DNA from: Dyadobacter sp. MSC1_007
Lineage (GTDB): Bacteria; Bacteroidota; Bacteroidia; Cytophagales; Spirosomataceae
Direction of reading: 5' to 3'
Assembly (NCBI RefSeq): GCF_023667495.1
Contig: NZ_JAMOZL010000004.1
Location: 248,001-312,000 of the forward strand
DNA: 64,000 bases
Below are positions 19,301 through 27,153 of the stretch, in pieces; the first letter of the stretch is position 1; every line of letters starts with the position of its first letter. The notes beneath the pieces were generated by a model. It worked only from the letters and a program-made list of their open reading frames with translations, made no database searches and had not been told where the DNA came from. Position numbers and translations under genes: made by a program.

Positions 19301-19724
19301 ATCCGTTCAGAATGCGGTGTTCGAACAAAAGGATCCATTGCTGATCTATAAGTTTGAATCGGTAGAATTGTTCAAGCGCTTTCTGAGCAAGGTGAATTTC
19401 GATATGATCTCATTCCTTATGAAGGCAGATATCCCTCAGGAGGAAGCAGTTCCTGCCACTGCGGTTCCGCAACAGGTAAGACGCCCGGCTCCGGCTCCTG
19501 AGCTGCATACCAACCGCGAAGACGAGTTTGAACCTGAAATTGACCTCAGCAATTATGGCGGCCAGGAGTCGACAACACGTGCCCAGCCGGTACGTGCAAT
19601 CAAAATCGCCGATAGAAACCAGAAAGTATCCGTTCAATACCGCGACGGCAGGATTTTACGCGATGTGAAGTTCAAGAAAGTAGAGCACGAAGTAAAGAAT
19701 GGCGACTGCGTGGTGATTGAATAA
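16386..19724 (+). CDS. secA: Preprotein translocase ATPase SecA
   Basis: The protein has 1,112 residues. It drives post-translational export through SecYEG. Visible: Walker A [17 protein letters not shown] at about residues 190-205, DEAD-type [21 protein letters not shown] near 300, the preprotein cross-linking domain, GTTSVENSE, and the second ATPase half with [12 protein letters not shown] and [15 protein letters not shown]. It is longer than E. coli SecA (901) through insertions after the DEAD motif (about 320-400), as is usual in Bacteroidota. The C-terminal tail ends [10 protein letters not shown] and lacks the CxCx8C[HC] zinc motif that binds SecB. A terminator follows at 30 bases. Confidence 0.98.
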   Translation: [1112 protein letters not shown]

Positions 19725-19753
19725 ATCAAGTAGGAAACCATGATCAAAATACC

Positions 19754-19780
19754 GCCCTGTCCTAACCGACAGGGCTTTTT
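19754..19780 (+). terminator. Terminator after secA
   Basis: GCCCTGTC (19754-19761) pairs perfectly with GACAGGGC (19768-19775) around CTAACC, followed by TTTTT. Confidence 0.88.
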
Positions 19781-19851
19781 CATGACTGTTGAATCAGGAT
19801 TTATGCGATATTTGCATTTCAGACTTGATCATTAACAAAAAATAAGCCTGC

Positions 19852-20511
19852 ATGAAGCTGCACAGAGAAGGATTTGCCATTATGGCGATTACGGCCATCG
19901 TACTGATAATTATCAACTTAGGTATTAATTATCTCCTTCCCGACGGTTACTGGATCCCACGACTGGTACTGATCGGCAGCATAATCGTTTTCTTGCTGGT
20001 AGTCCAGTTTTTCAGGGTACCCTCGCGCGTTGTCCATAAAAGCGACCGCGAAATTGTGGCGCCTTGCGATGGCAAAGTGGTGGTGATCGAAGAAGTGGTT
20101 GAAACGGAGTATTTCAAAGGCCCGAGACGGCAGATCAGCATTTTCATGTCGCCCCTGAATGTTCACATCAACTGGAACCCTATCAGTGGTGTTATTCAGT
20201 ATTTCAAATACCATCCGGGGCTTTACCTGGTGGCATGGCATCCCAAATCCAGCACCGAAAATGAGCGTACAACTGTCGTAATCCGCACGATAGAAGGCAT
20301 TGACGTGCTATTCCGTCAGATCGCCGGTGCGGCTGCGCGCAGGATACGCTGGTACGTGAAAGAAGGTGATCACGTAGAGCAAAGCACCGAAATGGGGTTC
20401 ATTAAATTCGGGTCCAGAGTTGATATTTTCCTGCCTCTGGACGCCGAAATCAAGGTAAATCTGCAAGACAAGACTGTCGGCAGCGTGACTGTCCTGGCAA
20501 AATTAAAATAA
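19852..20511 (+). CDS. psd: Phosphatidylserine decarboxylase, short (archaeal/Bacteroidota) form
   Basis: The protein has 219 residues. It converts phosphatidylserine to phosphatidylethanolamine, using a pyruvoyl group made by self-cleavage. Two N-terminal membrane helices (about 8-27 and 36-53) precede the catalytic part: IVAPCDGKVVVIEEV, FMSPLNVHINWNPISG, ENERTTVVI and the cleavage site KFGSRVDIFLP with Gly187-Ser188. The length matches the short soluble-like PSD-A type. Its last 9 bases overlap the convergent rhomboid gene. Confidence 0.93.
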   Translation: MKLHREGFAIMAITAIVLIIINLGINYLLPDGYWIPRLVLIGSIIVFLLVVQFFRVPSRVVHKSDREIVAPCDGKVVVIEEVVETEYFKGPRRQISIFMSPLNVHINWNPISGVIQYFKYHPGLYLVAWHPKSSTENERTTVVIRTIEGIDVLFRQIAGAAARRIRWYVKEGDHVEQSTEMGFIKFGSRVDIFLPLDAEIKVNLQDKTVGSVTVLAKLK

Positions 20512-21123
20512 ACGCCAGCTCAATATTTGCTCAAAAAACTGGGGAACTGCACCCGGATAAACCAAAGCCATAAAGACCATTCCGAAAATTGCCCCGTACA
20601 TATGTGCACTATGGTTCACATAACTGGTGCCTCTTCTTGCTTCATAAAATGAATAGCCAAGGAAAAGCAGCCCGAATATGAACCCTGGCATACAGATGAA
20701 AAAATAAAGGCAGATCTGCATCAGTGGCGCGTAAAGAATTGCGGCAAAAAGTACCGCTGAAACTCCCCCCGAAGCTCCCAAAGAGTTGTATTTTGAATTT
20801 TTGCGGTGTTTCAGATAAGTGGGAATATCCGAAACGATAATGCCGACAATGTAGAGAAACAGGTAATACATGGTCCCGCTAGACCCAAAAAGCATTGCAA
20901 ACAACCGCTCAATCCCTTCTCCCACAAACCACAAACTGAGCATATTGAAAATCAGGTGCCCGAAATCGGCGTGGACGAAACCTGAGGTCACAAAGCGGTA
21001 ATATTCATTGTGCTGGGTCACCCGGTAAGGATTCAGAATCAGTTTGTCCATCAAGCTGTAATTATTGAAAGCATAATAGCTGATCCCGGAGGTGATGATG
21101 ACCAGAATAAGGGTAATCGACAT
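20503..21123 (-). CDS. Rhomboid family intramembrane serine protease
   Basis: This 206-residue polytopic protein has the rhomboid signature. GHLIFNMLSLWFVGEGIE contains the oxyanion-side Asn/His region. Catalytic Ser118 lies in LGASGGVSAV and the catalytic His, probably His174, in NHSAHMYGAIFG. Six membrane segments can be traced. It cleaves membrane substrates that are unknown here. It lies 24 bases downstream of the polyprenyl synthase gene on the same strand, so the two are probably cotranscribed. Confidence 0.92.
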   Translation of the reverse strand: MSITLILVIITSGISYYAFNNYSLMDKLILNPYRVTQHNEYYRFVTSGFVHADFGHLIFNMLSLWFVGEGIERLFAMLFGSSGTMYYLFLYIVGIIVSDIPTYLKHRKNSKYNSLGASGGVSAVLFAAILYAPLMQICLYFFICMPGFIFGLLFLGYSFYEARRGTSYVNHSAHMYGAIFGMVFMALVYPGAVPQFFEQILSWRLF

Positions 21124-21147
21124 AAATGTGAATGTTTTTTAATGAAA

Positions 21148-22122
21148 CTATTTTTCGCGTGCCACCAGTTGCCCGACAAATTGTAAAAGCACTTCCTTCT
21201 GCACACTGCCGGTTTGCAGCTTTTGCAAACTAGCCATTCCGCGGGAAAAATATTCGTTTATTTTATCTTCGGTAAAAGAGCGTATGTCAAGTGCATCATA
21301 AATCTTCGTCACTGCATTAACCTTCTCCTCATTGTCGAATGTTTCAAGACTTATCCAGTGGTCCAGTTCAGTTTTCAATGGGCCATTCACTTTGGAAAGC
21401 GCTTCTATTAGCAAGAAGGTCTTTTTATTGGCAATAATATCACCACCAACCTGCTTTCCGAACTTGGTAGGGTCGCCATAAACATCCAGAAGATCATCTT
21501 TAAGCTGAAACCCAATGCCCATGTTTTCTCCTGCATCGTAAAGTAATTGCACCGATTCTTCGTCTGCACCGCCGATGATCCCGCCTACTTCTAATGCAAA
21601 ACCCAGGAGAACCGACGTTTTCAGCCGGATCATACCAATATATTCTTCTTCCGTTACATCCCAGCGCGTTTCAAAATTCATATCGAGCTGCTGGCCCTCG
21701 CAAACTTCCGCAGCAGTCTGATTGAACCTGGCAAGCACCGTTCGAAGCTTCTCAACCGGAACATCGAGGAGCAAATCATATGCACGGATCAGCATTACAT
21801 CTCCTGAAAGAATTGCCGTGTTCGCGTTCCATTTTTCGTGCACAGTTGGCATCCCGCGTCGGAGCGGCGCACGGTCCATGATGTCATCATGCATTAATGT
21901 GAAATTATGGAAGACTTCCACCGCCATCGCTGGCTTAATCGCCTTTTCCAGGTCGGTATCGAAGATTGAGGCGGCTAATAGCGTAAGAAGCGGCCGGAAC
22001 CGTTTTCCGCCGAGTGACATGATATAGGTTATCGGATCATACAGTTCCGCCGGGTTGTCCCCATAAGCATGGCGGTCAAATTCAATCTGAAGTTTTTCAA
22101 GTAATGCAGTGGGTTCAATCAT
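21148..22122 (-). CDS. Polyprenyl diphosphate synthase (trans-isoprenyl)
   Basis: The protein has 324 residues from the ATG at 22122. An upstream in-frame ATG at 22203 would place a perfect -7 box inside the coding region. The enzyme elongates allylic diphosphates with IPP. The two aspartate-rich motifs are HDDIMDRAPLRRG (Asp79-Asp83) and FQLKDDLLDVYGD (Asp209-Asp213), with GGKRFRP at the IPP site. The length and Leu/Phe before the first motif fit a medium-chain product (C15-C40, for example the menaquinone side chain), which cannot be fixed from sequence alone. Confidence 0.93.
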   Translation of the reverse strand: MIEPTALLEKLQIEFDRHAYGDNPAELYDPITYIMSLGGKRFRPLLTLLAASIFDTDLEKAIKPAMAVEVFHNFTLMHDDIMDRAPLRRGMPTVHEKWNANTAILSGDVMLIRAYDLLLDVPVEKLRTVLARFNQTAAEVCEGQQLDMNFETRWDVTEEEYIGMIRLKTSVLLGFALEVGGIIGGADEESVQLLYDAGENMGIGFQLKDDLLDVYGDPTKFGKQVGGDIIANKKTFLLIEALSKVNGPLKTELDHWISLETFDNEEKVNAVTKIYDALDIRSFTEDKINEYFSRGMASLQKLQTGSVQKEVLLQFVGQLVAREK

Positions 22123-22177
22123 CAGAAGCGTAATGTTGGCAGGACTATGGCCTGCCTGATCGGTTAAACAAGTACCA

Positions 22178-22185
22178 CAAAGATA
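22178..22185 (-). promoter_or_regulatory. Possible -7 box for the polyprenyl synthase gene
   Basis: The minus-strand reading is TATCTTTG, a perfect TAnnTTTG, 56 bases upstream of the ATG at 22122. I find no TTG at 19-22 bases, so only half of a promoter is supported. Confidence 0.4.
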
Positions 22186-22274
22186 TGGCGTAAAAATTGG
22201 CATTTACATTTACAAAGCCGTATTTGGCTTCCGTTTATCAATATCTTTACCTGCATCAATAAAATCCGCTTTTC

Positions 22275-23105
22275 ATGCCTTTTTACCAGTATTTCAACGG
22301 TGATATTATCGATATCGACAGCCCCGTGTTTAAAACCAACGACCTTGGGCTGCTTCGTGGTTTCGGTTTGTTCGATTATTTCAGGACATATAATGGCATT
22401 CCCTTCCGTTGGGACGATTACTGGCAACGGTTTGAAAACTCCGCGCGGCTCTTGAAGTTACCGCTCCCGGTTTCACAATCCGAAATCGAAAAAGTCCTCG
22501 CAGATCTGCATTCCATGTCTGGCGAGAAAGAAGTTGCATTCCGGTTTGTGCTCACGGGCGGGTATGCGCCTGACAGCGTACACGTGGTTCAGCCGAATCT
22601 TCTGATCCGCACCGAATCTTTACCACAGGATAACCCGGCTGGCAGATTAAAGGGCATTAAAGTATTGCCCTATGAATATGTGAGAGACCTTCCCGAGGTC
22701 AAAACTACCAACTATGTGCATATGGTGCTCATGGCCGACGAGCTGAAACGCCAGCAGGCGGCCGACCTTCTTTTCCATAAAGACGGCGAGGTAAGCGAGC
22801 TTACAAGAAGCAACATATTCATTTTCACCGGCGACAAGCTCATTACTTCCGACCGCAATATCCTCAACGGCATTACCAGGCGCGTCGTAATCGATCTCGC
22901 AAAAGCACATTTCGATGTCGAAATCCGGGCTGTTTCGTATAAAGAAGTAATAACAGCTGATGAAGTATTTACAACCAGCACCACGAAATGGGTTATGCCT
23001 GTTGTGCAAATCGGAGAACATCCGGTGGGCAGCGGTAAGGCCGGCAAACGGACGTTGTTTTTGCAGGAATTGTTTGAAAATGTCGTAAACAATTGGGGCA
23101 AATAA
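22275..23105 (+). CDS. Class IV aminotransferase (BCAT / aminodeoxychorismate lyase-like)
   Basis: This 276-residue PLP enzyme of fold type IV opens with YFNGDIIDIDSPVF, and DLGLLRGFGLFDYFRTYNG is the conserved region next to the cofactor. The PLP lysine is probably Lys143 in EVKTTNYVHM. Later landmarks are EVSELTRSNIFIF and ILNGITRRVVIDLA. The short length (BCATs are usually 300+) leaves D-amino acid transaminase, branched-chain aminotransferase or PabC as options. PabC would fit the folate gene folK elsewhere in the window, but nothing links them. It is divergent from the polyprenyl synthase gene. Confidence 0.85.
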   Translation: MPFYQYFNGDIIDIDSPVFKTNDLGLLRGFGLFDYFRTYNGIPFRWDDYWQRFENSARLLKLPLPVSQSEIEKVLADLHSMSGEKEVAFRFVLTGGYAPDSVHVVQPNLLIRTESLPQDNPAGRLKGIKVLPYEYVRDLPEVKTTNYVHMVLMADELKRQQAADLLFHKDGEVSELTRSNIFIFTGDKLITSDRNILNGITRRVVIDLAKAHFDVEIRAVSYKEVITADEVFTTSTTKWVMPVVQIGEHPVGSGKAGKRTLFLQELFENVVNNWGK

Positions 23106-23138
23106 AAAAGGTGGCCAACCTTGCCGGCTGGCCACCTT
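23104..23138 (-). terminator. Terminator between the aminotransferase and a lipoprotein gene
   Basis: AAGGTGGCCA (23108-23117) pairs with TGGCCACCTT (23129-23138). The T run is on the minus strand (plus-strand A at 23104-23109), so it serves the lipoprotein gene at 23169-24026. The plus-strand gene may use the same stem. Confidence 0.75.
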
Positions 23139-23168
23139 CACTCTCTTCACTCGTAATAAGCACTTGAT

Positions 23169-24026
23169 TTAGTTAGGCGCAACTGGTGAATCTTTGTTGA
23201 CGATCGGCCAAATACCCGGTTTTGGAACGCTAACCCCTTTGGTAGCACCTCTGGTAGCCCCATCAGGTCCAAAATAATAAAGTGGCCAGCCTTTGTATGT
23301 AAGCTGTTTTCTACCAAATACATCGATCGTGCTGAACAACGTCTTATCAATGGTCGACGGCAGCGATTGCAGGTCAGTAGTGTAAATAGGCCAGGTGGCG
23401 TCGTTCGAGAAATCGGCTTTGGTATAATTGTTCTTTTTGTTTTTGTCATTTACAAAAGCGTACAATGTTCTTCCTTTGCCATCTACAAAAAATTGCGTTT
23501 CCGCAGTGCCTTCGGTGTAATCGGCCTTGTATGATTTGCCATCATTGCCAACAAGCTGCGCGTTAACGAGCATAATGGTATAATCTGTTTTGGCTACATA
23601 CCAGATAGTTCCTACTCCTTCGCCCTTCACATCACCTGCGGCTAAGTCGTCCTTGAAATAATAAAGCGGCCAGCCTTTATAAGTAGTTTGCGGCTTGCCA
23701 TCCGCGCGGGTAATGTTCGCAAAATCAGCTTTATCGAGGCCCGCATCCACTTTCATAGTCGCAAGGTCAGCCACGGCGTAGATAGGCCAGTTGGTAACAC
23801 AATTACCCGAGCAGGCTGAGGCGCCCGTCGCGTCTTTGCTGAAAAAATAAAGCGTTTTGCCGTCCTTGTCGGTCAGGATCTTGCCTAATGTCGCATTATC
23901 CTTTAACTGAACATCGTTGGTAACCGGTGTGGGCGTTGGATCGTCATCGTCGTCAGAACAGGAAAAGTTCACGGCCATTAACAATCCCAGTGCAACCAGC
24001 AGTCGGGAAATTGAAATAATTTTCAT
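23169..24026 (-). CDS. Lipoprotein with two COG4315-type secreted repeats
   Basis: The protein has 285 residues, with a lipoprotein signal ending at Cys23 and an acidic run directly after it (CSDDDDDPTP). Such a run is known in Bacteroidota as a surface-export signal. Two copies of the same ~115-residue unit follow, each with GKTLYFF/GRTLYAF, WPIY, a D-K-x-x-F-x-x-I stretch and TYKGWPLYYF. This matches the 'secreted repeat of unknown function' family (Lipoprotein_15). Cys-x-x-x-Cys (ACSGNCVTNWP) occurs only in the first copy. Function not known. A 9-bp inverted repeat lies in its upstream region. Confidence 0.82.
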   Translation of the reverse strand: MKIISISRLLVALGLLMAVNFSCSDDDDDPTPTPVTNDVQLKDNATLGKILTDKDGKTLYFFSKDATGASACSGNCVTNWPIYAVADLATMKVDAGLDKADFANITRADGKPQTTYKGWPLYYFKDDLAAGDVKGEGVGTIWYVAKTDYTIMLVNAQLVGNDGKSYKADYTEGTAETQFFVDGKGRTLYAFVNDKNKKNNYTKADFSNDATWPIYTTDLQSLPSTIDKTLFSTIDVFGRKQLTYKGWPLYYFGPDGATRGATKGVSVPKPGIWPIVNKDSPVAPN

Positions 24027-24051
24027 CGGATTAAATTTATTATTGTTAGAG

Positions 24052-24086
24052 ATGAATTGGACTTGTCGCGATTACGACCAATTCAT
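24052..24086. repeat. Inverted repeat upstream of the lipoprotein gene
   Basis: ATGAATTGG (24052-24060) and CCAATTCAT (24078-24086) are perfect 9-bp arms with a 17-base spacer, 26-60 bases upstream of the ATG at 24026. It could be an operator or a leader hairpin. Confidence 0.5.
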
Positions 24087-24145
24087 TCCGATGGTTGCGT
24101 GCCTTGCCGAAGCAATTCTATTGTGTCGGCTAACCTGACGCGCAT

Positions 24146-24175
24146 AAAAAAAGCATAGCCGGGCGACTATGCTTT
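24146..24175 (-). terminator. Terminator after thiL
   Basis: AAAGCATAG (24150-24158) pairs with CTATGCTTT (24167-24175). The minus-strand T run is complement of 24146-24152. It lies 25 bases after the thiL stop. Confidence 0.8.
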
Positions 24176-24199
24176 CAATCAAATTTCAAAATATACCTT

Positions 24200-25219
24200 T
24201 TAACTCCAACCCTGCGCAGTAATAGGGACGCGGCTATCGGCTTTAGTATGGAGTTCAACTTCTCCTTTTTTATCCGTGATATAACCGATGAAGCTGATCT
24301 TAGGATTATTTTTGATCAGTTCGTATGAGGCCTGAGAAACGGTGAAAAGCAATTCGTAATCCTCACCCCCATTCAAAGCAGCAGTTACCGGCCCGATATT
24401 CAATTCCGATGCGGCCAGGAAAGTTTGCTCATCGATAGGAAGCCTTTCCTCAAAAACCACCGCTCCTACGCCCGACTGTGCGCATATATGCAGGAGGTCC
24501 GAGGCTAAGCCATCCGACACATCGATCATGGAAGTTGGTATCACACCCGCTTCGTCGAGTTCATAAATCACGTCCATTCTCGCTTCGGGGCGCAGTTGGC
24601 GCTGGATCACATAATCTTTTCCTTCGAGTTCGGGTTGCATATCAGGATTCGCGAGAAATACCTGCTTTTCCCTTTCGAGCAATTGCAGGCCCATGTAAGC
24701 GCCTCCAAGATCGCCGGTCACGCAAAGCAGGTCGTTGGGCTTCGCGGTGTTGCGATACACTACTTTTTCTTTTTTTACTTTTCCAAAAACGCTGACAGAG
24801 ACCAATAACCCCGACCGTGAAGATGTGGTATCACCTCCCACGAGGTCTACGCTAAAATCCTTGCAAGCCGCCTTCATGCCGTCATATAATTCATCCACAG
24901 CTTCCACGGAAAAGCGGTTGCTCAATGCAAGATTCACCGTTACCTGACGCGGAACGCCGTTCATCGCGGCGATATCCGAGACATTGACTGCTATAATTTT
25001 ATATCCAAGGTGTTTTAAAGGAAAGAATGTAAGATCGAAATGAATGCCTTCCAGCAGCATATCCGACGTAAGTAAACCATATTCCTCTCCTAAATCGATT
25101 ACCGCCGCATCATCGCCAATTCCCCTGACGGTATCCGGCAGCACTGTTTTTATTCCTTTATTTATTCTTTGTATCAGCCCGAATTCGCCGAGACTGTTGA
25201 TTTCAGTTCTTGTTTCCAT
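24200..25219 (-). CDS. thiL: Thiamine-monophosphate kinase ThiL
   Basis: The protein has 339 residues. It phosphorylates thiamine monophosphate to thiamine diphosphate, the active cofactor. Landmarks of the PurM/AIR-synthase-like fold are VRGIGDDAAVID near the N-terminus (Mg-ATP), VSDIAAMNGVP, DLVGGDTTSS, CVTGDLGGAYMGLQLL, SMIDVSDGLASDLLHI and NGGEDYELLFTV. It is slightly longer than the E. coli enzyme (325). No TPP riboswitch is visible upstream; the space to the next gene is filled by a terminator. Confidence 0.95.
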   Translation of the reverse strand: METRTEINSLGEFGLIQRINKGIKTVLPDTVRGIGDDAAVIDLGEEYGLLTSDMLLEGIHFDLTFFPLKHLGYKIIAVNVSDIAAMNGVPRQVTVNLALSNRFSVEAVDELYDGMKAACKDFSVDLVGGDTTSSRSGLLVSVSVFGKVKKEKVVYRNTAKPNDLLCVTGDLGGAYMGLQLLEREKQVFLANPDMQPELEGKDYVIQRQLRPEARMDVIYELDEAGVIPTSMIDVSDGLASDLLHICAQSGVGAVVFEERLPIDEQTFLAASELNIGPVTAALNGGEDYELLFTVSQASYELIKNNPKISFIGYITDKKGEVELHTKADSRVPITAQGWS

Positions 25220-25236
25220 CCTGCAAAATTAGATAA

Positions 25237-25277
25237 AAAAGCGAAGCCATTCCCGGACTGGAAATGGCTTCGCTTTT
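25237..25277 (-). terminator. Bidirectional-looking terminator after a small lipoprotein gene
   Basis: AAAAGCGAAGCCATT (25237-25251) pairs perfectly with AATGGCTTCGCTTTT (25263-25277). A run of A before it gives T on the minus strand. It separates the 25301-25756 gene from thiL. Confidence 0.8.
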
Positions 25278-25300
25278 GATATAATAATTGAATTCCCTTT

Positions 25301-25756
25301 TTACGGGTTCGATAATGTGTATTCGTTGATTGTCCCGCCAGTTTTTGGGCTCGCTTTTAAACGTGTCAGAACCACTTTCGCATCATCCAGAGACGAGATC
25401 GTATATTCAATCGTTCCACCACTGCCGGTAGGCGGCGGAGTAAGATCTTTCAGGATCAGCTTCGTGTCACCTTCCAGGTCCCAGGTACCAGTGAAGGTTT
25501 TTCCGTCAACTTCTGTGAGCGTTACAGTTTTGGCACCACTTGCATTGGTAAGCGTCAGGCGGAAACCTGAATAATTTGATTCAATGTTATTCGACCCGCC
25601 CCGGGTATACACCAGCGTCGCACCATGTTTCACAGATTCTGCCGTCCAGGCTTTTGCTATCCGCTCAGAAACCGGCTTTACTTTTTTCTTGCAGCCTGCC
25701 GCAATCAGACCCAGAATCATGACAGAACACCAAAGAAGAGCGTAACTTTTTTTCAT
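25301..25756 (-). CDS. Small lipoprotein, possibly lipocalin-like
   Basis: The protein has 151 residues. The lipoprotein signal ends at Cys22 (LIAAGC) and is followed by a basic segment KKKVKPV, so an inner-leaflet or periplasmic location fits better than surface export. The mature part reads as an up-and-down beta sandwich: AWTAESVKHGATLVYT, YSGFRLTLTN, KTVTLTEVDGKTFTGTW, TKLILKDLTPP, IEYTISSLDDAKVVLTRL. This pattern is like the lipocalin-like DUFs common in Bacteroidota. No function can be assigned. Confidence 0.65.
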   Translation of the reverse strand: MKKSYALLWCSVMILGLIAAGCKKKVKPVSERIAKAWTAESVKHGATLVYTRGGSNNIESNYSGFRLTLTNASGAKTVTLTEVDGKTFTGTWDLEGDTKLILKDLTPPPTGSGGTIEYTISSLDDAKVVLTRLKASPKTGGTINEYTLSNP

Positions 25757-25894
25757 ATTTTATTTTTCGTGAATGTCTTTTCAAAACGCCAAGTTCTTAC
25801 TTTTTAGTCTTATAATCAAAATATTCATCACAGTTCACTTTTTAATTTTCTGCCGGAACACCCTTATCACTAAATTGCGGGCTAAAACAGTACA

Positions 25895-26131
25895 ATGAAA
25901 GAATATACAAGGGCGCAACTGGCCCTTCGCAACGGGCAAGACCGTGAGGAGATCTGGTGTGCGTACAAGGGCATTATATATGATGTCAGCCCGTCGCGGC
26001 TCTGGCGGAACGGTCACCACTACGAACATTGGGCCGGACAGGACCTTACCAAAGAGCTGGGCGACGCCCCTCATACCGACCGGGTTTTTGAACGCTTTCA
26101 CGTCATCGGAAAGCTCCAACGGGCCGATTAA
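25895..26131 (+). CDS. Small cytochrome b5-like heme/steroid-binding protein
   Basis: The protein has 78 residues, a single domain. The sequence follows the cytochrome b5 fold: YTRAQLALRNGQD, WCAYKGIIYDVSPSRLW, GHHYEHWAGQDLT and a second His in DAPHTDRVFERF. The usual HPGG heme-ligand motif is replaced by HHYEH-x-AG. That is the form seen in short prokaryotic 'predicted heme/steroid binding' proteins, where heme ligation is not assured. It has no signal peptide, so it is cytosolic. It precedes the BadF-type kinase gene by 56 bases. Confidence 0.75.
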   Translation: MKEYTRAQLALRNGQDREEIWCAYKGIIYDVSPSRLWRNGHHYEHWAGQDLTKELGDAPHTDRVFERFHVIGKLQRAD

Positions 26132-26187
26132 TCTACCAAAAAACTAAACCAACAGGCCCGGCACAATGCCACCAAACGACAGCCGCA

Positions 26188-27048
26188 ATGTCTTCAAAAT
26201 ATTACTTAATCGCCGACAGTGGCTCCACCAAAACGGATTGGGCGGTCATCGATACGCAATCCGGGAGTTCGACTGTGTTTCAATCCGCAGGGATCAACCC
26301 ATTTTATCAGACCACCGAAGAAATAGTCCCGGTACTGGAAACACAGGTAATCCCTAATTTGGAAGGCGAAATACAAAAGGTGTTTTTTTATGGCGCGGGC
26401 TGTGCAGATGAAAAATCAAGTCGTCCGGTGACCGATGCATTAAAACAATGCATTCCCTCCGCAGCGATCGTAGAAGTGGCTTCGGATATGCTCGGGGCCG
26501 CGCGCGGTTTGTGCGGATATGAAGCCGGGCTGGCGTGTATCCTGGGAACCGGCGCTAATAATGCATTTTTCGACGGCCAGCGCATTACGCATTCCATCGG
26601 CTCGCTGGGTTTCTGGCTCGGCGACGAGGGCAGCGGATCTTATCTTGGCAAAACATTGGTTGTACATTATCTGCAAAATGAACTGCCTGCCGACCTTCAC
26701 GAGCGTTTCGCAAACAACTATCCGGAGATCAACCGGCTGACGGTCCTGGACCACGCTTACAAGAAACCATATCCCAACCGCTATTTCGCAGGATTTTCAA
26801 AATTCATTGCCGAAAACCGGTCTCACGCATTTATAGGTCAGTTGTTGCACGATGCATTCGGCCTTTTTATTCAAAAATATATTCTCAAACACCAGAATGC
26901 AGACCAATACCCCGTGCATTTCACAGGTTCTATCGCGTACTATTACCAGGATATTCTTCGATCGGTTCTTATTGAAAAAGGCTTAAAGTCGGGCCGTATT
27001 CTGAAATCGCCTTTGGAAGGACTCATTCAGTACCATACGGCGCCGTAA
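26188..27048 (+). CDS. BadF/BadG/BcrA-family ATPase (N-acetylglucosamine kinase-like)
   Basis: This 286-residue sugar-kinase-fold protein has phosphate-1 motif LIADSGSTKTDWAVID, a middle ILGTGANNAFFDG, LGDEGSGSYLGK and C-terminal FTGSIAYYYQDIL (adenosine motif). These match bacterial homologues of GlcNAc kinase. The substrate is probably an amino sugar from peptidoglycan or chitin turnover; this is inferred from the family. The gene begins 56 bases after the b5-like gene and probably ends at the hairpin at 27064-27110. Confidence 0.85.
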   Translation: MSSKYYLIADSGSTKTDWAVIDTQSGSSTVFQSAGINPFYQTTEEIVPVLETQVIPNLEGEIQKVFFYGAGCADEKSSRPVTDALKQCIPSAAIVEVASDMLGAARGLCGYEAGLACILGTGANNAFFDGQRITHSIGSLGFWLGDEGSGSYLGKTLVVHYLQNELPADLHERFANNYPEINRLTVLDHAYKKPYPNRYFAGFSKFIAENRSHAFIGQLLHDAFGLFIQKYILKHQNADQYPVHFTGSIAYYYQDILRSVLIEKGLKSGRILKSPLEGLIQYHTAP

Positions 27049-27063
27049 AAAGTTAATAAAATG

Positions 27064-27110
27064 TTAAACAGCCGATTGCACGCTATGCCGGGCATCGACA
27101 GGCTGTTTAA
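27064..27110 (+). terminator. Possible terminator after the BadF-type kinase gene
   Basis: TTAAACAGCC (27064-27073) and GGCTGTTTAA (27101-27110) are perfect 10-bp arms with a long 27-base loop; the 3' side runs into TTGAATTAAT rather than a strong T tract. Confidence 0.45.
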
Positions 27111-27118
27111 TTGAATTA

Positions 27119-27141
27119 ATGACCCTATATTTAAAGGTCAT
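27119..27141. promoter_or_regulatory. Inverted repeat just upstream of the two-component operon
   Basis: ATGACC (27119-27124) and GGTCAT (27136-27141) flank CTATATTTAAA, which contains TATATTTA, one base off the TAnnTTTG -7 box. It ends 12 bases before the histidine kinase ATG. It could be an operator or autoregulatory site. Confidence 0.4.
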
Positions 27142-27153
27142 ACCCAAGTTGTT

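Noticed and set aside
25220..25300. TPP riboswitch before thiL
   Set aside because: The spacer is short and taken up by a terminator hairpin; no THI-element core is visible.
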